From Stomorhina lunata (taxonomy: Eukaryota > Arthropoda > Insecta > Diptera > Rhiniidae), in contig OW121742.1 of the NCBI GenBank assembly GCA_933228675.1, positions 40,213,255 through 40,277,254 of the forward strand: a DNA stretch of 64,000 bases. Direction: 5' to 3'. The position numbers were made by a program, and so were the translations under genes. Below the pieces are notes generated by a model, which saw only the letters and a program-made list of their open reading frames with translations, was not told where the DNA came from and did no database searches. Below, piece by piece: positions 37,675 to 49,980 of the stretch. How positions within the stretch are numbered: the first letter of the stretch is position 1; every line of letters starts with the position of its first letter.

Positions 37675-37800
37675 ACACAAAAAAATAACTATTATTTTTG
37701 CTCGAAAAAATCAAAGTTAAAAAATAACTTTTAGTTTTGCTCGAAAAACTAAATGTTAAAAATAACTGTTAGTTTTGTTCAAAAAAAAAAATGAAACTCT
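37675..37800 (-). repeat. inverted copies of the 39-bp repeat
   Basis: Three units of AAAATAACTTTTAGTTTTGC then TCGAAAAA, the reverse complement of the preceding block. The 130-bp spacer has no such units. Together they form an imperfect inverted repeat. Confidence 0.7.
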
Positions 37801-37899
37801 AACTAAATGTGAGTCAATTTCGCCCACTATCAATACACAATGCCGAAAATACTTTTGTCCCTCTAGCTCTTTTAGTTAAAGAGCTATCACGCTTTCATT

Positions 37900-38345
37900 T
37901 GAAGAAACCCCCTATCTTTGATATTTTTGTGCTTCCGTAAGTTTTTTATATGGGAGCTATGATGAAATGGTGAGCTATTGTGACAAAATTTTGGCATGAA
38001 ACTTTTCTGTGCTAAATTAAGTGACCATAGCTATTATAACATATCAATTATTGGCATTAAAGTGAATTTTAGGTGGAATAAAGACCGTTTCCGTAAGCGT
38101 TTTGTATGGGAGCTATGGCTAAATGTAAAACGATTTCGACGAAATTTTATGTTCTGCCTACTGTTTATGTAAAACGCCTCTAGACTAAATTTTATCATCA
38201 TAACTGTCATAATTTGTCACTTATTAGCAAATAAGTGATTAATCTAGGCGAGGTTATACGGGAGCTGTGGTCAAATGTAAACCCAATTTCAATACCAAAA
38301 TTTGTCAAGAAATGAAGAATATTCTAACCAAGTGTCAGTGACCTA
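37900..38345 (+). mobile_element. diverged relative of the dispersed element, body
   Basis: Contains TATGGGAGCTATGGCTAAAT, AACGATTTCGACGAAATTT and GGGAGCTGTGGTCAAATG, close to phrases of the DINE-1-like copies. It leads directly into a GACA array, as those copies lead into GGAC arrays. Ends are not found. No coding frame is seen. Confidence 0.55.
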
Positions 38346-38399
38346 GATCCTTATCGTACAGATAGACAGACAGACAGACACACAGACAGACAGACACAT

Positions 38400-38438
<39 letters not shown>

Positions 38439-38561
38439 AAGACAGACGGAAAGAGCTCAATTTTATTAGGATTCAGAATATATATTACTTTTGGTTTTTG
38501 AGTTAATATTAAGGAAGTCACAGACAGACAGACAGACAGATAGACAGACAGGCAGACAGAC

Positions 38562-38613
<52 letters not shown>

Positions 38614-38711
38614 GGAAAGAGCTCAATTTTATAAGGATTCAGAATATATATTACTTTTGGTTTTTGAGTTAATATTAAGGAAGTCACAGACAGACAGACA
38701 GACAGATAGGC

Positions 38712-38762
<51 letters not shown>

Positions 38763-38850
38763 TAGATAGACAGACAGAAAGAGCTCAATTTTATTAGGAT
38801 TCAGAATATATATTACTTTTGGTTTTTGAGTTAATATTAAGGAAGTCACA
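38346..38850 (+). repeat. GACA microsatellite alternating with a 95-bp unique segment
   Basis: Three blocks of GACA repeats, each followed by AAAGAGCTCAATTTTATTAG ... TTTTTGAGTTAATATTAAGG. The shared site GAGCTCAA occurs at 38453, 38619 and 38781, so the compound unit is about 162-166 bp. Minus frames read CLSV repeats (within 38351-39071) and are artefacts of the tetranucleotide. It probably arose by expansion in the microsatellite of a dispersed element. Confidence 0.9.
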
Positions 38851-39690
38851 AATAGAATAACAACCTCAAGATACCCCCCATTATTTTTGAGGTTAGATAT
38901 AAAAGTTATAATAAAATCAAGTTTTGACGAATTTATTGAGATTTTGTCATATTTCCCCACCATGCATTGTAGCTGTTGAATATAATTTTTATAATTATCA
39001 GTGATATTTCGATGCTTTCTAAAACTTTCCACATGAATTTCGTTTTTATTAAAAGAATGACCTTCGATCATAAATAAAAACTTATTTTACGAAACTTTAC
39101 AAGTCAATATTTGTTGATGAAGGAAATATTAAAATCTGGAACCAAATCGCCGCATTTGATATAGATCGAAATGTAAGATATTTTAAAAACATTTGTTTAG
39201 CATACTTTTAGGATACTCTAAATAATACATAACATTTAAGGTTCACTACATTGTAACTTATTTGTTTAAAGTTCCCTAAGTGTAAAAGAATTTCATTAAA
39301 ACTAACTGTTTTGACAAACAAACAGATATATTTAGATATCAAATTTTATTGAACTTTTTTGCAAAAAAAATTATTTTGAAAATCCCTAAGGTATGTTACA
39401 CAATATTTGCAGAAAAGTCTGAGTTTTCAATCGATATCGAATGCGGTAATTTGGCCCCAGTTCAGTAATTTCCGAGATATTGTCAGTTACTAGCTGGCAA
39501 AACATGAACAAATTTGTTGAGACCTCTTCAAATATAATAAAATCTATTTCATGATCATTTTATATAGTAAATCCAATCATTAAATAAACTTTAGACTGCT
39601 CTTGATCGCATTTGGTTTTAAACGGTTCCGTGGTTTGCACGTGATTCATAAATATAAAATTTCTAACTTAATTTCAAAACATAGAGATTT
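38851..39690. other. unique DNA, no gene seen
   Basis: No repeats, RNA genes or reliable open frames. The unique part of the minus frame near 38850-39071 has no recognisable domain. Confidence 0.4.
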
Positions 39691-39750
39691 GGGTTATCTT
39701 GTGGTCGGTGTAGACCGACAATATCACTTTCTCACATTGTTTATTTGTTG
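39691..39750 (-). mobile_element. remnant of a dispersed-element 5' end
   Basis: GGTCGGTGTAGACCGACAAT followed by ATCACTTTCTCACATTGTTT matches the reverse complement of the family start, including the paired GTCGG/CCGAC stem. No body is recognisable to its left. Confidence 0.5.
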
Positions 39751-40178
39751 TGTAAACCTGTAAACAAATCTTTTTTATTGTTATTAGAGTAATTCTATTC
39801 AAGCGGATCTTGTTAATTCTATGTAAACACTCTCTTTGAATCCAACATTCTCTATTTCTACTTTTTTTCCACTTGAATAATTAAATTTTTAGAATATTTT
39901 AAACAATAAAACGGGTGTTTAGTTAGAGGTTTTGAAGTACACCCACAGAAATGAAAGTGACATGAGTTTACAGTTGTCAATTTACATAAATTCCTTAAAA
40001 TATTTCGATATTTTATAATTATAATACTTAAAGATTATAATTAAACAAATTTAAATCTGTGGCAATAATTGAAAATGGCCTAAGTTGATATAAGTGCTTT
40101 TTCATTTTATTACATATTCTTATTCTCAAGATCAAGATCTTTCACTCAGCTAAATTTCAAATATAAAATTCATTATTA

Positions 40179-40916
40179 AACAAGTAAGAAAGCGCTATAG
40201 TCGGTCAAGCCCGACCATACGATACCCTTCACTACTAAGGTCAAAGGTGTTATTTTTCCTGTATAAAGACATATATTTGCTAAATTTTGCCATCATACAA
40301 ACATTTTCTCAAACCTGTTTCCGTCGTTTGGACTTATATGAGAGCTAGGGTCAAATGTGGACCGATTATCTCGAAATTTAGCAAATTGATTACAGTTATT
40401 ACAAAAATTATGTATGCAAAAAATATACTCAAAATTTGTATTATCTTTAGATTTACGAGCGTTTTAGTGATTTTTTGTCTAACTTAGTGCGTTTTTAAAT
40501 AAAAGTTTGTATTGGAGCTATTGTCAAATGTGGACCGATTTTAACGAAATTTGGTACAGTGATTTTAGTTTACATAAGCAGTATTTGTTCTAAATTTCAT
40601 TAAAAAATATTGATATTTGTGGCTAATATATTAATTCCGGGAAGTGGGACCTATGGGAGGTACCACAAATAATGGACCGATTTTGACCAATTTCAATAGC
40701 CATGGTCCCATTATCACAAGGGACCATTATTACAAGGTTTACATGGGGGTCCAGCCAGCCAGACGGACGGACGGACATCGCTAAATCGACTCAGAAAGTG
40801 ATTCTAAGCCTATTGGTATACTAAAAGGTGGGTCTAAGACAACTATTTCTATGCGTTACATACATCAGCACAAACTTATAATACCCTTTCCACCTATGGT
40901 GGTGAAGGGTATAAAA
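40179..40916 (+). mobile_element. dispersed DINE-1-like element, copy 5
   Basis: Near-complete copy from AACAAGTAAGAAAGCGC to GGTGGTGAAGGGTATA. The microsatellite is short (GGACGGACGGAC near 40763-40776). It lacks about 45 bp before the microsatellite that copies 1 and 3 have. Low divergence from copy 3 suggests fairly recent activity of the family. Confidence 0.88.
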
Positions 40917-41514
40917 AACTATACGCATATCTTTTAAACAAAACACTTAATATCTCAAAACAAGAAATTTTGACTTAAGCCATTGTTATTTATTGCCACA
41001 GCCGCATTTCTACAAAGTATTCTTCTCCGAAAATATATATATATATGACAAATTTGATGCTGACATCTGATAAATGTTATTACCTTTAAACTCTTAAATT
41101 TCGAATTTTTAGGGTATAAAACTATAAGAATAAATTTAAAAATATATAATATATTTTTATTGCAATCAGACTTTCTTTTTAATAGTCAAAGAAACCTATC
41201 TATTGTCTTTATATTGTGGGTCTTAATTAAAAAAGAATTTTATTAGTGGTTTTATTAGCTCAACATGTCTTTCTTATCATTTAAACATTTCGGTAATTAA
41301 TTACCTCATAAAGCACGTGTATTTATTTAAACAACTATTTTAAGAACCTGTCTGTCATTAATACTATTTTTGATAAGATTAAATATCAGTGACGGAGCTA
41401 ATACCAGCATTAACTAGAAGAATTTCTTAACTAAGAAGTTATAAAGAAAATCCCAAAATAATATCATAAAAGCAACGATTTCAAAAAATTTTCTGTTTAA
41501 GTATAATTTTTCAA
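40917..41514. other. unique DNA, no gene seen
   Basis: AT-rich with a short TA run near 41034-41046. Nothing else recognised. Confidence 0.4.
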
Positions 41515-41915
41515 AAAAAAAAACTATTTTTAGGATATTTTTCGAAATTTTACTATTTACAGGAAATTTTTCGAAAATTGACTACTTATAGGAAAATTTT
41601 CGAAAATTGGCTATTTATAGGAAATTTTTCGAAAATTGACTTTTTATAGCAAATATTTAAAAAATTTATTATTTACAGAAAATTTTTTGAAAATTTTTCG
41701 AAAATTGACTATTTATAGGAAATTTTTCGAAAATTGACTATTTATAGGAAATTTTTCGAAAATTGACTATTTATAGGAAATTTTTCGAAAATTGACTATT
41801 TATAGGAAATTTTTCGAAAATTGACTATTTATAGGAAATTTTTCGAAAATTGACTATTTATAGGAAATTTTTCGAAAATTGACTATTTATAGGAAATTTT
41901 TCGAAAATTGACTTT
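41515..41915 (+). repeat. 29-mer satellite, joined to 31-mer
   Basis: About 13 units of the 29-mer. At about 41915 the tail GACTTT gives way to TTTCTTATTTTTA and the period becomes 31 bp, so the two related units meet head-to-tail within one array. Confidence 0.93.
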
Positions 41916-43470
41916 GATTTTTCAAAAATTTCTTATTTTTATAGGAAATTTTTCAAAAATTTCTTATTTTTATAGGAAATTTTTCAAAAATTTCTTATTT
42001 TTATAGGAAATTTTTTATAAATGTCTTATTTTTATAGGAAAATTTTCAAAAATTTCTTATTTTTATAGGAATTTTTTTTTAAAGATTTCTTATTTTTATA
42101 GGAAAATTTTCAAAAATTTATTATTTTTATAGGAAGTTTTTCAAAAATTTCTTATTTTTCAAAAATTTCTTATTTTTGTAGGAAATTTTTTAAAAAGTCC
42201 TTTGTTTTATAGAAAATTTTTTTAAAATTTCTTATTTTTATAGGAAATTTTTCAAAAATGTCTTATTTTTATAGGAAATTTTTCAAAAATTTCTTATTTT
42301 TATAGGAAATTTTTCAAAAAGTTCTTATTTTTATAAGAAATTTTTCAAAAATATTTTATTTTTATAGAAAATTTTTAAAAAATTTCTTATTTTTGTAGGA
42401 AAATTTTCAAAAATTTCCTATTTTTATAGTAACATTTTCAAAAATTTCCTATTTTTATATTAAAATTTTCAAAAATTTCCTATTTTTATTGTATATATTA
42501 TATTTATTTGCATAAAATTTTTCAAAAATTTCTTATTATTATAGGAAATCTTACAAAAACTTCTTATTTTTATAGTAAAATCTTAAAAAATTTCTCATTT
42601 TTATCGGAAATTTTTCAAAAATGTCTTATTTTTATAGGAAATTTTTCAAAAATTTATTATTTTTATAGGAAATTTTTCAAAAATTTCTTATTTTTATAAG
42701 AAATTTTTCAAAAATATTTTATTTTTATAGAAAATTTTTAAAAAATTTCTTATTTTTGTAGGAAAATTTTCAACAATTTCTTATTTTTATAGGAAACTTT
42801 TCAAAAATTTCTTATTTTTATAGGAAATTTTTCAAAATTCTCTTATTTTTATAGGAAATTTTTTTTAAAATTTCTTATTTTTATAGAAAATTTTTCAAAA
42901 ATGTCTTATTTTTATAGAAAATTTTTCGAAAAATTCTTATTTTTATAGGAAATTTTTCAAAAATTTCTTATTTTTATAGGAAATTTTTCAAAAAGTTCTT
43001 ATCTTGATAGGAAATTTTTCAAAAAATTCCATTTTTTAAAAGAAATTTTTCAAAAATTTCTTATTTTTATAAAAAATTTTTCAAAAATTTCTTATTTTTA
43101 TAGAAAAAATTTCAAAAATTTCTTATTTCTACAGGAAATTTTTCAAAAATTTCTTATTTTTATAGGAAATTTTTCAAAATGTCTTATTTTTGCATAAAAT
43201 TTTTCAAAAATTTCTTATAGGATATCTTTCAAAAATTTCTTATTTTTATAGGAAATTTTTCAAAAATTTCTTATTTTTATAGGAAATTTTTCAAAAATAT
43301 CTTATTTTATAGGAAATTTTCAAAAATTTCATATTTTTATAGGAAATTTTTCAAAAAATTTTTATTTTTATAAGAAAATTTCTCAATAATTTTTTTTTTT
43401 ATTGGAAATTTTTCGAAGGTTGACTATTTAAAGGAAATTTTTCAAAAATTTCTTATTTTTATCAAAATTT
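41916..43470 (+). repeat. 31-mer satellite (group I)
   Basis: About 50 imperfect units of TATAGGAAATTTTTCAAAAA then TTTCTTATTTT. A possible shared block, containing TTATTTTTATAAGAAATTTT, occurs near 42325-42400 and again near 42690-42760, suggesting an internal duplication. The 63-residue frame at 42508-42699 is repeat translation. Confidence 0.93.
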
Positions 43471-45404
43471 ACTATTAAATTCTTCCTTAGTCTTAAAATT
43501 TCTATTCCATTACTTTACTTTTGTCTCAAAATATCTTTACCATTACTTTTGCATTAATGCATTTTTTTATAACTTTGCATAATAAATGTTTGCTTTAAAG
43601 CTTTATAAACATTTTTTTTAAAAGCTTCTGAAGTTAAGTTCTGCTTTTTTTTTTTTTGACTGCATTTCTGCAATTTTAATGTTTTTCTAACAACTTTTCC
43701 GATTAAGTTGTTGACTTTTCGGTTGTTTAAAAGTCATCATAAATACATTCACACATTTTTGCACATAAAATTTTCCGGCAGCTCACACGCATGCATGTAA
43801 GTATCTATGAGTTGCATGTGTGTTGCTTACTTTGTCATTATAAAGTAAGCATTTATAGCTTCTGCTGTGATTATCTAAAAAGCAAATGCATCATTTATAA
43901 TACATTCAGTAAAGTTAAGCTTGAATATCTTATGAATATACTAGAGATAGCTGATGCGGAAAGAAATTTCATGATAAAAAAAATTGTTATGATGGTCAGG
44001 GATTTCATATCAAGACCGTGGATATTTGAGGACAAAGCTAAGGCTCTTATAAGTATGTACGTAGTGTCTTATGGATACTTTTAAAAACTTTGTTTGTGAG
44101 CCAAAGAGGTATGCATTATATAGTTTATTTTTTAGTTTTCGGAAGTCCATATGGCTTAAAGGCTGTCAATCTGAAGGATATGGTGGGTATGGTATAATTC
44201 TTTAATGCTGTAATATCTTGATTCTTTATAGGGTATACTATGTCTTAGTCTAAGTCTAAGCCTATTTTTAGTCTAGTCATATATCCGGTTAGTTATATTT
44301 TTGGTTTCCCTGAATATAAAAAAGTTAATTAGACAAATCATTTTTTATAATTTTCATTCCTATCCGCATCATTGACAGTTAAGTTTTCCATTGAGCCCGA
44401 GTTTTAATAACATTTACGTGCTAATATTTATTTACTTAGTTTAAATGCACATCTATTGAATTAACAATTAATGTTATTTTTCACGTTTCCAATTAAAATT
44501 GTATAAAAGTTAATGAGATTTTTCTCAACGTTAAATCCAATTAATATTTTGAATTTTTTTTATCATATAATTTCAAGGTGATAGTAGTAGTTAAGGGAAG
44601 CAAATTGTCTGAGAATTTTCAAAAATCATTAATTAATAAAAATTTGTTTTGCAAAAATATGCAAATAATTTTAAAACATACAAATTAAGCAGTTAAATAC
44701 CTTTCCTACAAATAGCCAGAAATTAATAAATCTCTTCTGGTTAGTGAGATATTAAGATTCTCCCTACCACTTTTCCTTTTCTAAAAATTTCAAAAAAATT
44801 CCTCTAGTCAAAATTCTCTGTCTTTCCAGTCATAAAAATTAATTTCTAAAATATTTTATTTAATAGTCACGCCAAATATTTATTTGTCTACAACTTGTTA
44901 TTGTTTTATTTTATTGGTTTTGTCTTACAATTAAACAATTTACACAACAAAAACTTAATAACACAATTTCTTTTCCTATTAAATGTCGACATATAAATTG
45001 TTTGCGCATAGAATCGTTTAGATAAACGATATTGCGTGTCAAATAAAATAAATTTGAAAAAAAAACACTGTTAAATCTCAAAGACGATAAAAACTTGTTT
45101 TAGTTTTCAAAAAAAAAATAAAAGATAAATTCAAAAATAAAATCTTAAATTGGATATTAACAAAAATTATGTATTTAAAAAGTTCCATAAAGATTAATTT
45201 AATGATTTTCATTTGACAGTAAAATTGTTTTGTTATCTTGAAAGAAAACTATTTAGAAAGTAATTATATTTGTTTTATTTTGACACACGTTTTGTGTATT
45301 TTATTCTAAGCCCTCCAAGAGGTCTACATCAAAACATTTAAAACCTGTTCCAAGACATTTTCTATCCTTTAATTTAAGTAGGCATCAGATACAGACCAAG
45401 GCAC
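43471..45404. other. unique DNA, with a small inverted 12-mer-like patch
   Basis: Mostly unremarkable AT-rich sequence. The open frame at 43791-44084 (97 residues) has no domain that I recognise. At 44237-44260 the sequence ACTATGTCTTAGTCTAAGTC is the reverse complement of the 12-mer satellite that begins 1.2 kb downstream. Confidence 0.4.
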
Positions 45405-45423
45405 ACGAGTATACACTCGTATA

Positions 45424-48165
45424 GATAAGAAGACATAGACTAAGACATAGACTAAGACATAGACTAAGACATAGACTAACACATAGACTAAGACATAGAC
45501 TAAGACATAGACTAAGACATAGAATAAGACATAGACTAAGACATAGACTAAGACATAGACTAAGACATAGACTAAGACATAGACTAAGACATAGACTAAG
45601 ACATAGACTAAGACATAGACTAAGACATAGACTAAGACATAGACTAAGACATAGACTAAGACATAGACTAAGACATAGACTAAGACATAGACTAAGACAT
45701 AGACTAAGACATAGACTAAGACATAGACTAAGACATAGACTAAGACATAGACTAAGACATAGACTAAGACATAGACTAAGACATAGACTAAAACATAGAC
45801 TAAGACATAGACTAAGACATAGACTAAGACATAGACTAAGACATAGACTAAGACATAGACTAAGACAAAGACTAAGACATAGACTAAGACATAGACTAAG
45901 ACATAGACTAAGACATAGACTAAGACATAGACTAAGACATAGACTAAGACATAGACTAAGACATAGACTAAGACATAGACTAAGACATAGACTTAGACTT
46001 AGATCAAGACATAAACTATGACATAGACCAAGACATAGACTAAGACATAGACTAAGGCATAGACTAAAACATAGACTAAGACATAGACTAAGACATAGAC
46101 TAAGACATAGACTAAAACATAGACTAAGACATAGACTAAGACATAGACTAAGACATAGACTAAGACATAGACTAAGACATAGACTAAGACATAGACTAAG
46201 ACATAGACTAAGACATAGACTAAGACATAGACTAAAACATAGACTAAGACATCGACTAAGACATAGACTAAGACATAGACTAAAACATAGACTAAGACAT
46301 AGACTAAGACATAGACTAAGACATAGACTAAGGCATAGACTAAAACATAGACTAAGACATAGACTAAGACATAGACTAAGACATAGACTAAAACATAGAC
46401 TAAGACATAGACTAAGACATAGACTAAGACATAGACTAAGACATAGACTAAGACATAGACTAAGACATAGACTAAGACATAGACTAAGACATAGACTAAG
46501 ACATAGACTAAGACATAGACTAAGACATAGACTAAGACATAGACTAAGACATAGACTAAGACATAGACTAAGACGTAGACTAAGACATAGACTAAGACAT
46601 AGACTAAGACATAGACTAAGACATAGACTAAGACATAGACTAAGACATAGACTAAGACATAGACTAAGACATAGACTAAGACATAGACTAAGACATAGAC
46701 TAAGACATAGACTAAGATATAGACTCAGACATAGACTAAGGCATAGACTAAGACATAGACTAAGACATAGACTAAGACATTGACTAAAACATAGACTAAG
46801 ACATAGACTAAGACATAGACTAAGACATAGACTAAGACATAGACTAAGACATAGACTAAGACATAGACTAAGACATAGACTAAGACATAGACTAAGACAT
46901 AGACTAAGACATAGACTAAGACATAGACTAAGACATAGACTAAAACATAGACTAAGACATAGACTAAGACATAGACTAAGACATAGACTAAGACATAGAC
47001 TAAGACATAGACTAAGACATAGACTAAGACATAGACTAAGACATAGACTAAGACATAGACTAAAACATAGACTAAGACATAGACTAAGACATAGACTAAG
47101 ACATAGACTAAGACATAGACTAAGACATAGACTAAGACATAGACTAAGACATAGACTAAGACATAGACTAAGACATAGACTAAGACATAGACTAAGACAT
47201 AGACTAAGACATAGACTAAGACATAGACTAAGACATAGACTAAGACATAGACTAAGACATAGACTAAGACATAGACTAAGACATAGACTAAGACATAGAC
47301 TAAAACATAGACTAAGACATAGACTAAGACATAGACTAAGACATAGACTAAGACATAGACTAAAACATAGACTAAGACATAGACTAAGACATAGACTAAG
47401 ACATAGACTAAGACATAGACTAAGACATAGACTAAGACATAGACTAAGACATAGACTAAGACATAGACTAAGACATAGACTAAGACATAGACTAAGACAT
47501 AGACTAAGACATAGACTAAGACATAGACTAAGACATAGACTAAGACATAGACTAAGACATAGACTAAGACATAGACTAAGACATAGACTAAGACATAGAC
47601 TAAGACATAGACTAAGACATAGACTAAGACATAGACTAAGACATAGACTAAGATATAGACTCAGACATAGACTAAGGCATAGACTAAGACATAGACTAAG
47701 ACATAGACTAAGACATTGACTAAAACATAGACTAAGACATAGACTAAGACATAGACTAAGACATAGACTAAGACATAGACTAAGACATAGACTAAGACAT
47801 AGACTAAGACATAGACTAAGACATAGACTAAGACATAGACTAAGACATAGACTAAGACATAGACTAAAACATAGACTAAGACATAGACTAAGACATAGAC
47901 TAAGACATAGACTAAGACATAGACTAAGACATAGACTAAGACATAGACTAAGACATAGACTAAGACATAGACTAAGACATAGACTAAGACATAGACTAAG
48001 ACATAGACTAAGACATAGACTAAGACATAGACTAAGACATAGACTAAGACATAGACTAAGACATAGACTAAGACATAGACTTAGACATAGACTTAGATCA
48101 AGACATAAACTATGACATAGACCAAGACATAGACTAAGATATAGACTTAGACATAGACTGAGATA
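45424..48165 (+). repeat. 12-mer satellite (ACATAGACTAAG)n
   Basis: About 228 tandem copies of ACATAGACTAAG. Scattered variants (AAAACATAG, AAGGCATAG, GACATTGAC) mark higher-order structure. A variant string beginning ACTAAGATATAGACTCAGAC occurs at 46711 and 47647, exactly 936 bp (78 units) apart. Another, ACTTAGATCAAGACATAAAC, occurs at 45997 and 48091 and bounds most of the array. The frames are open because 12 is a multiple of three, but there is no start codon and no gene is inferred. Confidence 0.97.
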
Positions 48166-49259
48166 AGTTACTATAGAAATATTTTTATATTGACAAATTT
48201 TTCACTTGAGAATTATTATTTAGGGAAATAGTTATAATAAAAATTTTCTATTGTTTGATTTCAGGTTCCCTGAATACTTTAAAAAATTTGTTTTGAAAAA
48301 AGTAAATTTATTTGAAATAAATTGAATAGAAAAATTTTAAATTGTATTAATTTAAAATAACATTTAATATAACAAGGCCTTTAAGTATTTATGTAGGAAT
48401 TTTTAACTTATACTTATATCAGTCATTTGCCAAATTAAAGTAATAAATCAGTATTAAACTCTATAATTTGACACATTTATAATTTGAAAATTGTTGTAGA
48501 ACAAAAAAATGTAATGTTATAAAAAATTGTGCACAATATAAATTAATATTTAATTTATTAACTAAATTATTAAAAATAAAAAATACTTTTCACATTCTCT
48601 ATTTATTAAAATCTATAAAATATTCTCGTCTATTTGAAATATTTCCATAGACAAACTTTATGGTGTTGCGCCGCAAAAACTCCCATCGCATGACGACACT
48701 CACTCACTCTTACCTACGAAAAGTTGCTTTGGCTTCACAAAATATTTAATAATGAACAACAACAACAACAAACGAAACAACAACAAATACAAAATAGTTT
48801 GAACAATTTCATAATTTACAAGTACCTACAATTTATATTTAAGCACTCACTATATTTTAATTAAAATATATTCAACATCAAAAAAAAAAGCAGAAAATAT
48901 TTATGTATAAATTTAATTCAATGCAACAAAAAATTTGAAACAAGTAATAACTTTATTTCAATAAAATCCTTTTTCTCTTACTCTACCCAAACCTACCCCT
49001 ACACTTTCAGTCCCTGATTTTAAAGGTCAAATTTTGAACAATCTCTTTTGCCTGTGGCTATCATATAAAATGTAATAGACCTGAACAGTTTCAATACCGA
49101 CTTCATATGTAGATACGAAATGGATGAAAATTAAGTAAAATCATATGAATATGCTATAAATTTGTTTAAATTGCCATAAAATATACTATAATAAAAAAAG
49201 TTATGAGGAGTTGGAAACAATTGGAAAATAACACTGTGCTACACAAAAAGTATACAAAA
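48166..49259. other. unique DNA, no gene seen
   Basis: AT-rich, with AAC microsatellites near 48754-48790 and a GC-richer patch at about 48660-48735. On the minus strand that patch contains TTCGTAG followed by GTAAGAG, a donor-like site. No exon can be supported. Confidence 0.4.
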
Positions 49260-49980
49260 ACAGTATTTGAAAAATGTCCTATAAAAATAAGAAATTTTTG
49301 AAAAATTTCCTATAAAAATAAAAATTTTTTTTAAAATTTCTTATTAAAATAAGAAATTTTTAAAAATTTCCTATTAAAATATGAAATTTTTTAAAAATTT
49401 TCTATTAAAATATAAAATTTTTGACAATTTTCAAAATAAAAATATAAATTGTTGAAAAATTTGCTCTGCAAAAAAAAAAATGCTTTGAAAAATTTCCTTT
49501 AAAAATAAAAAAAATTTTGAAAAATTTCATATTAAAATAAGAAATTTTTGAAAAATTTCCTATTAAAATAAGAAATTTTTGAAAAAATTCCTATGAAAAT
49601 AAGAAGTTTTTAAAAAAATTCCTATAAAAATAAGAAATTTTTGAAAAATTTCCTATAAAAATAAGAAATTTTTGAAAAATTTCCTGTAAAAATAAGAAAT
49701 TTTTGATAAATTTCCTATAAAAATAAGAAATTTTTGAAAAATTTCTAATTTTTATAGGAAATTTTTGAAAAATTTCCTATAAAAATAAGAAATTTTTGAA
49801 AAATTTCCTATAAAAATAAGAAATTTTTAAAAAATTTCCTATAAAAATAAGAAATTTTTGAAAAATTTACTATAAAAATAGGAATTTTTTGAAAAATTTC
49901 CTATAAAAACAAGAAATTTTTAAAAAATTTCTTATAAAAAACTGAAATTTTTGAAAATTTTTCATGAAAATGAAAAATTT
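49260..49980 (-). repeat. 31-mer satellite (group I), reverse orientation
   Basis: About 23 units of AAATTTCCTATAAAAATAAG / AAATTTTTGAAA. It runs directly into the 29-mer form at about 49980. Confidence 0.93.

Noticed and set aside
38351..39071. Minus-strand frames with CLSV repeats (91 and 201 residues)
   Set aside because: They are translations of the GACA tetranucleotide and its flank. No domain is present in the unique portion.
43791..44084. 97-residue open frame in unique DNA
   Set aside because: No recognisable domain, no splice or start context beyond chance, and a composition like the surrounding non-coding DNA.
45424..48165. Frames open for kilobases through the 12-mer (HRLR, LSLC or LVYV repeats)
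   Set aside because: A 12-bp period keeps frames open automatically. There is no start codon, splice signal or non-repeat coding sequence.
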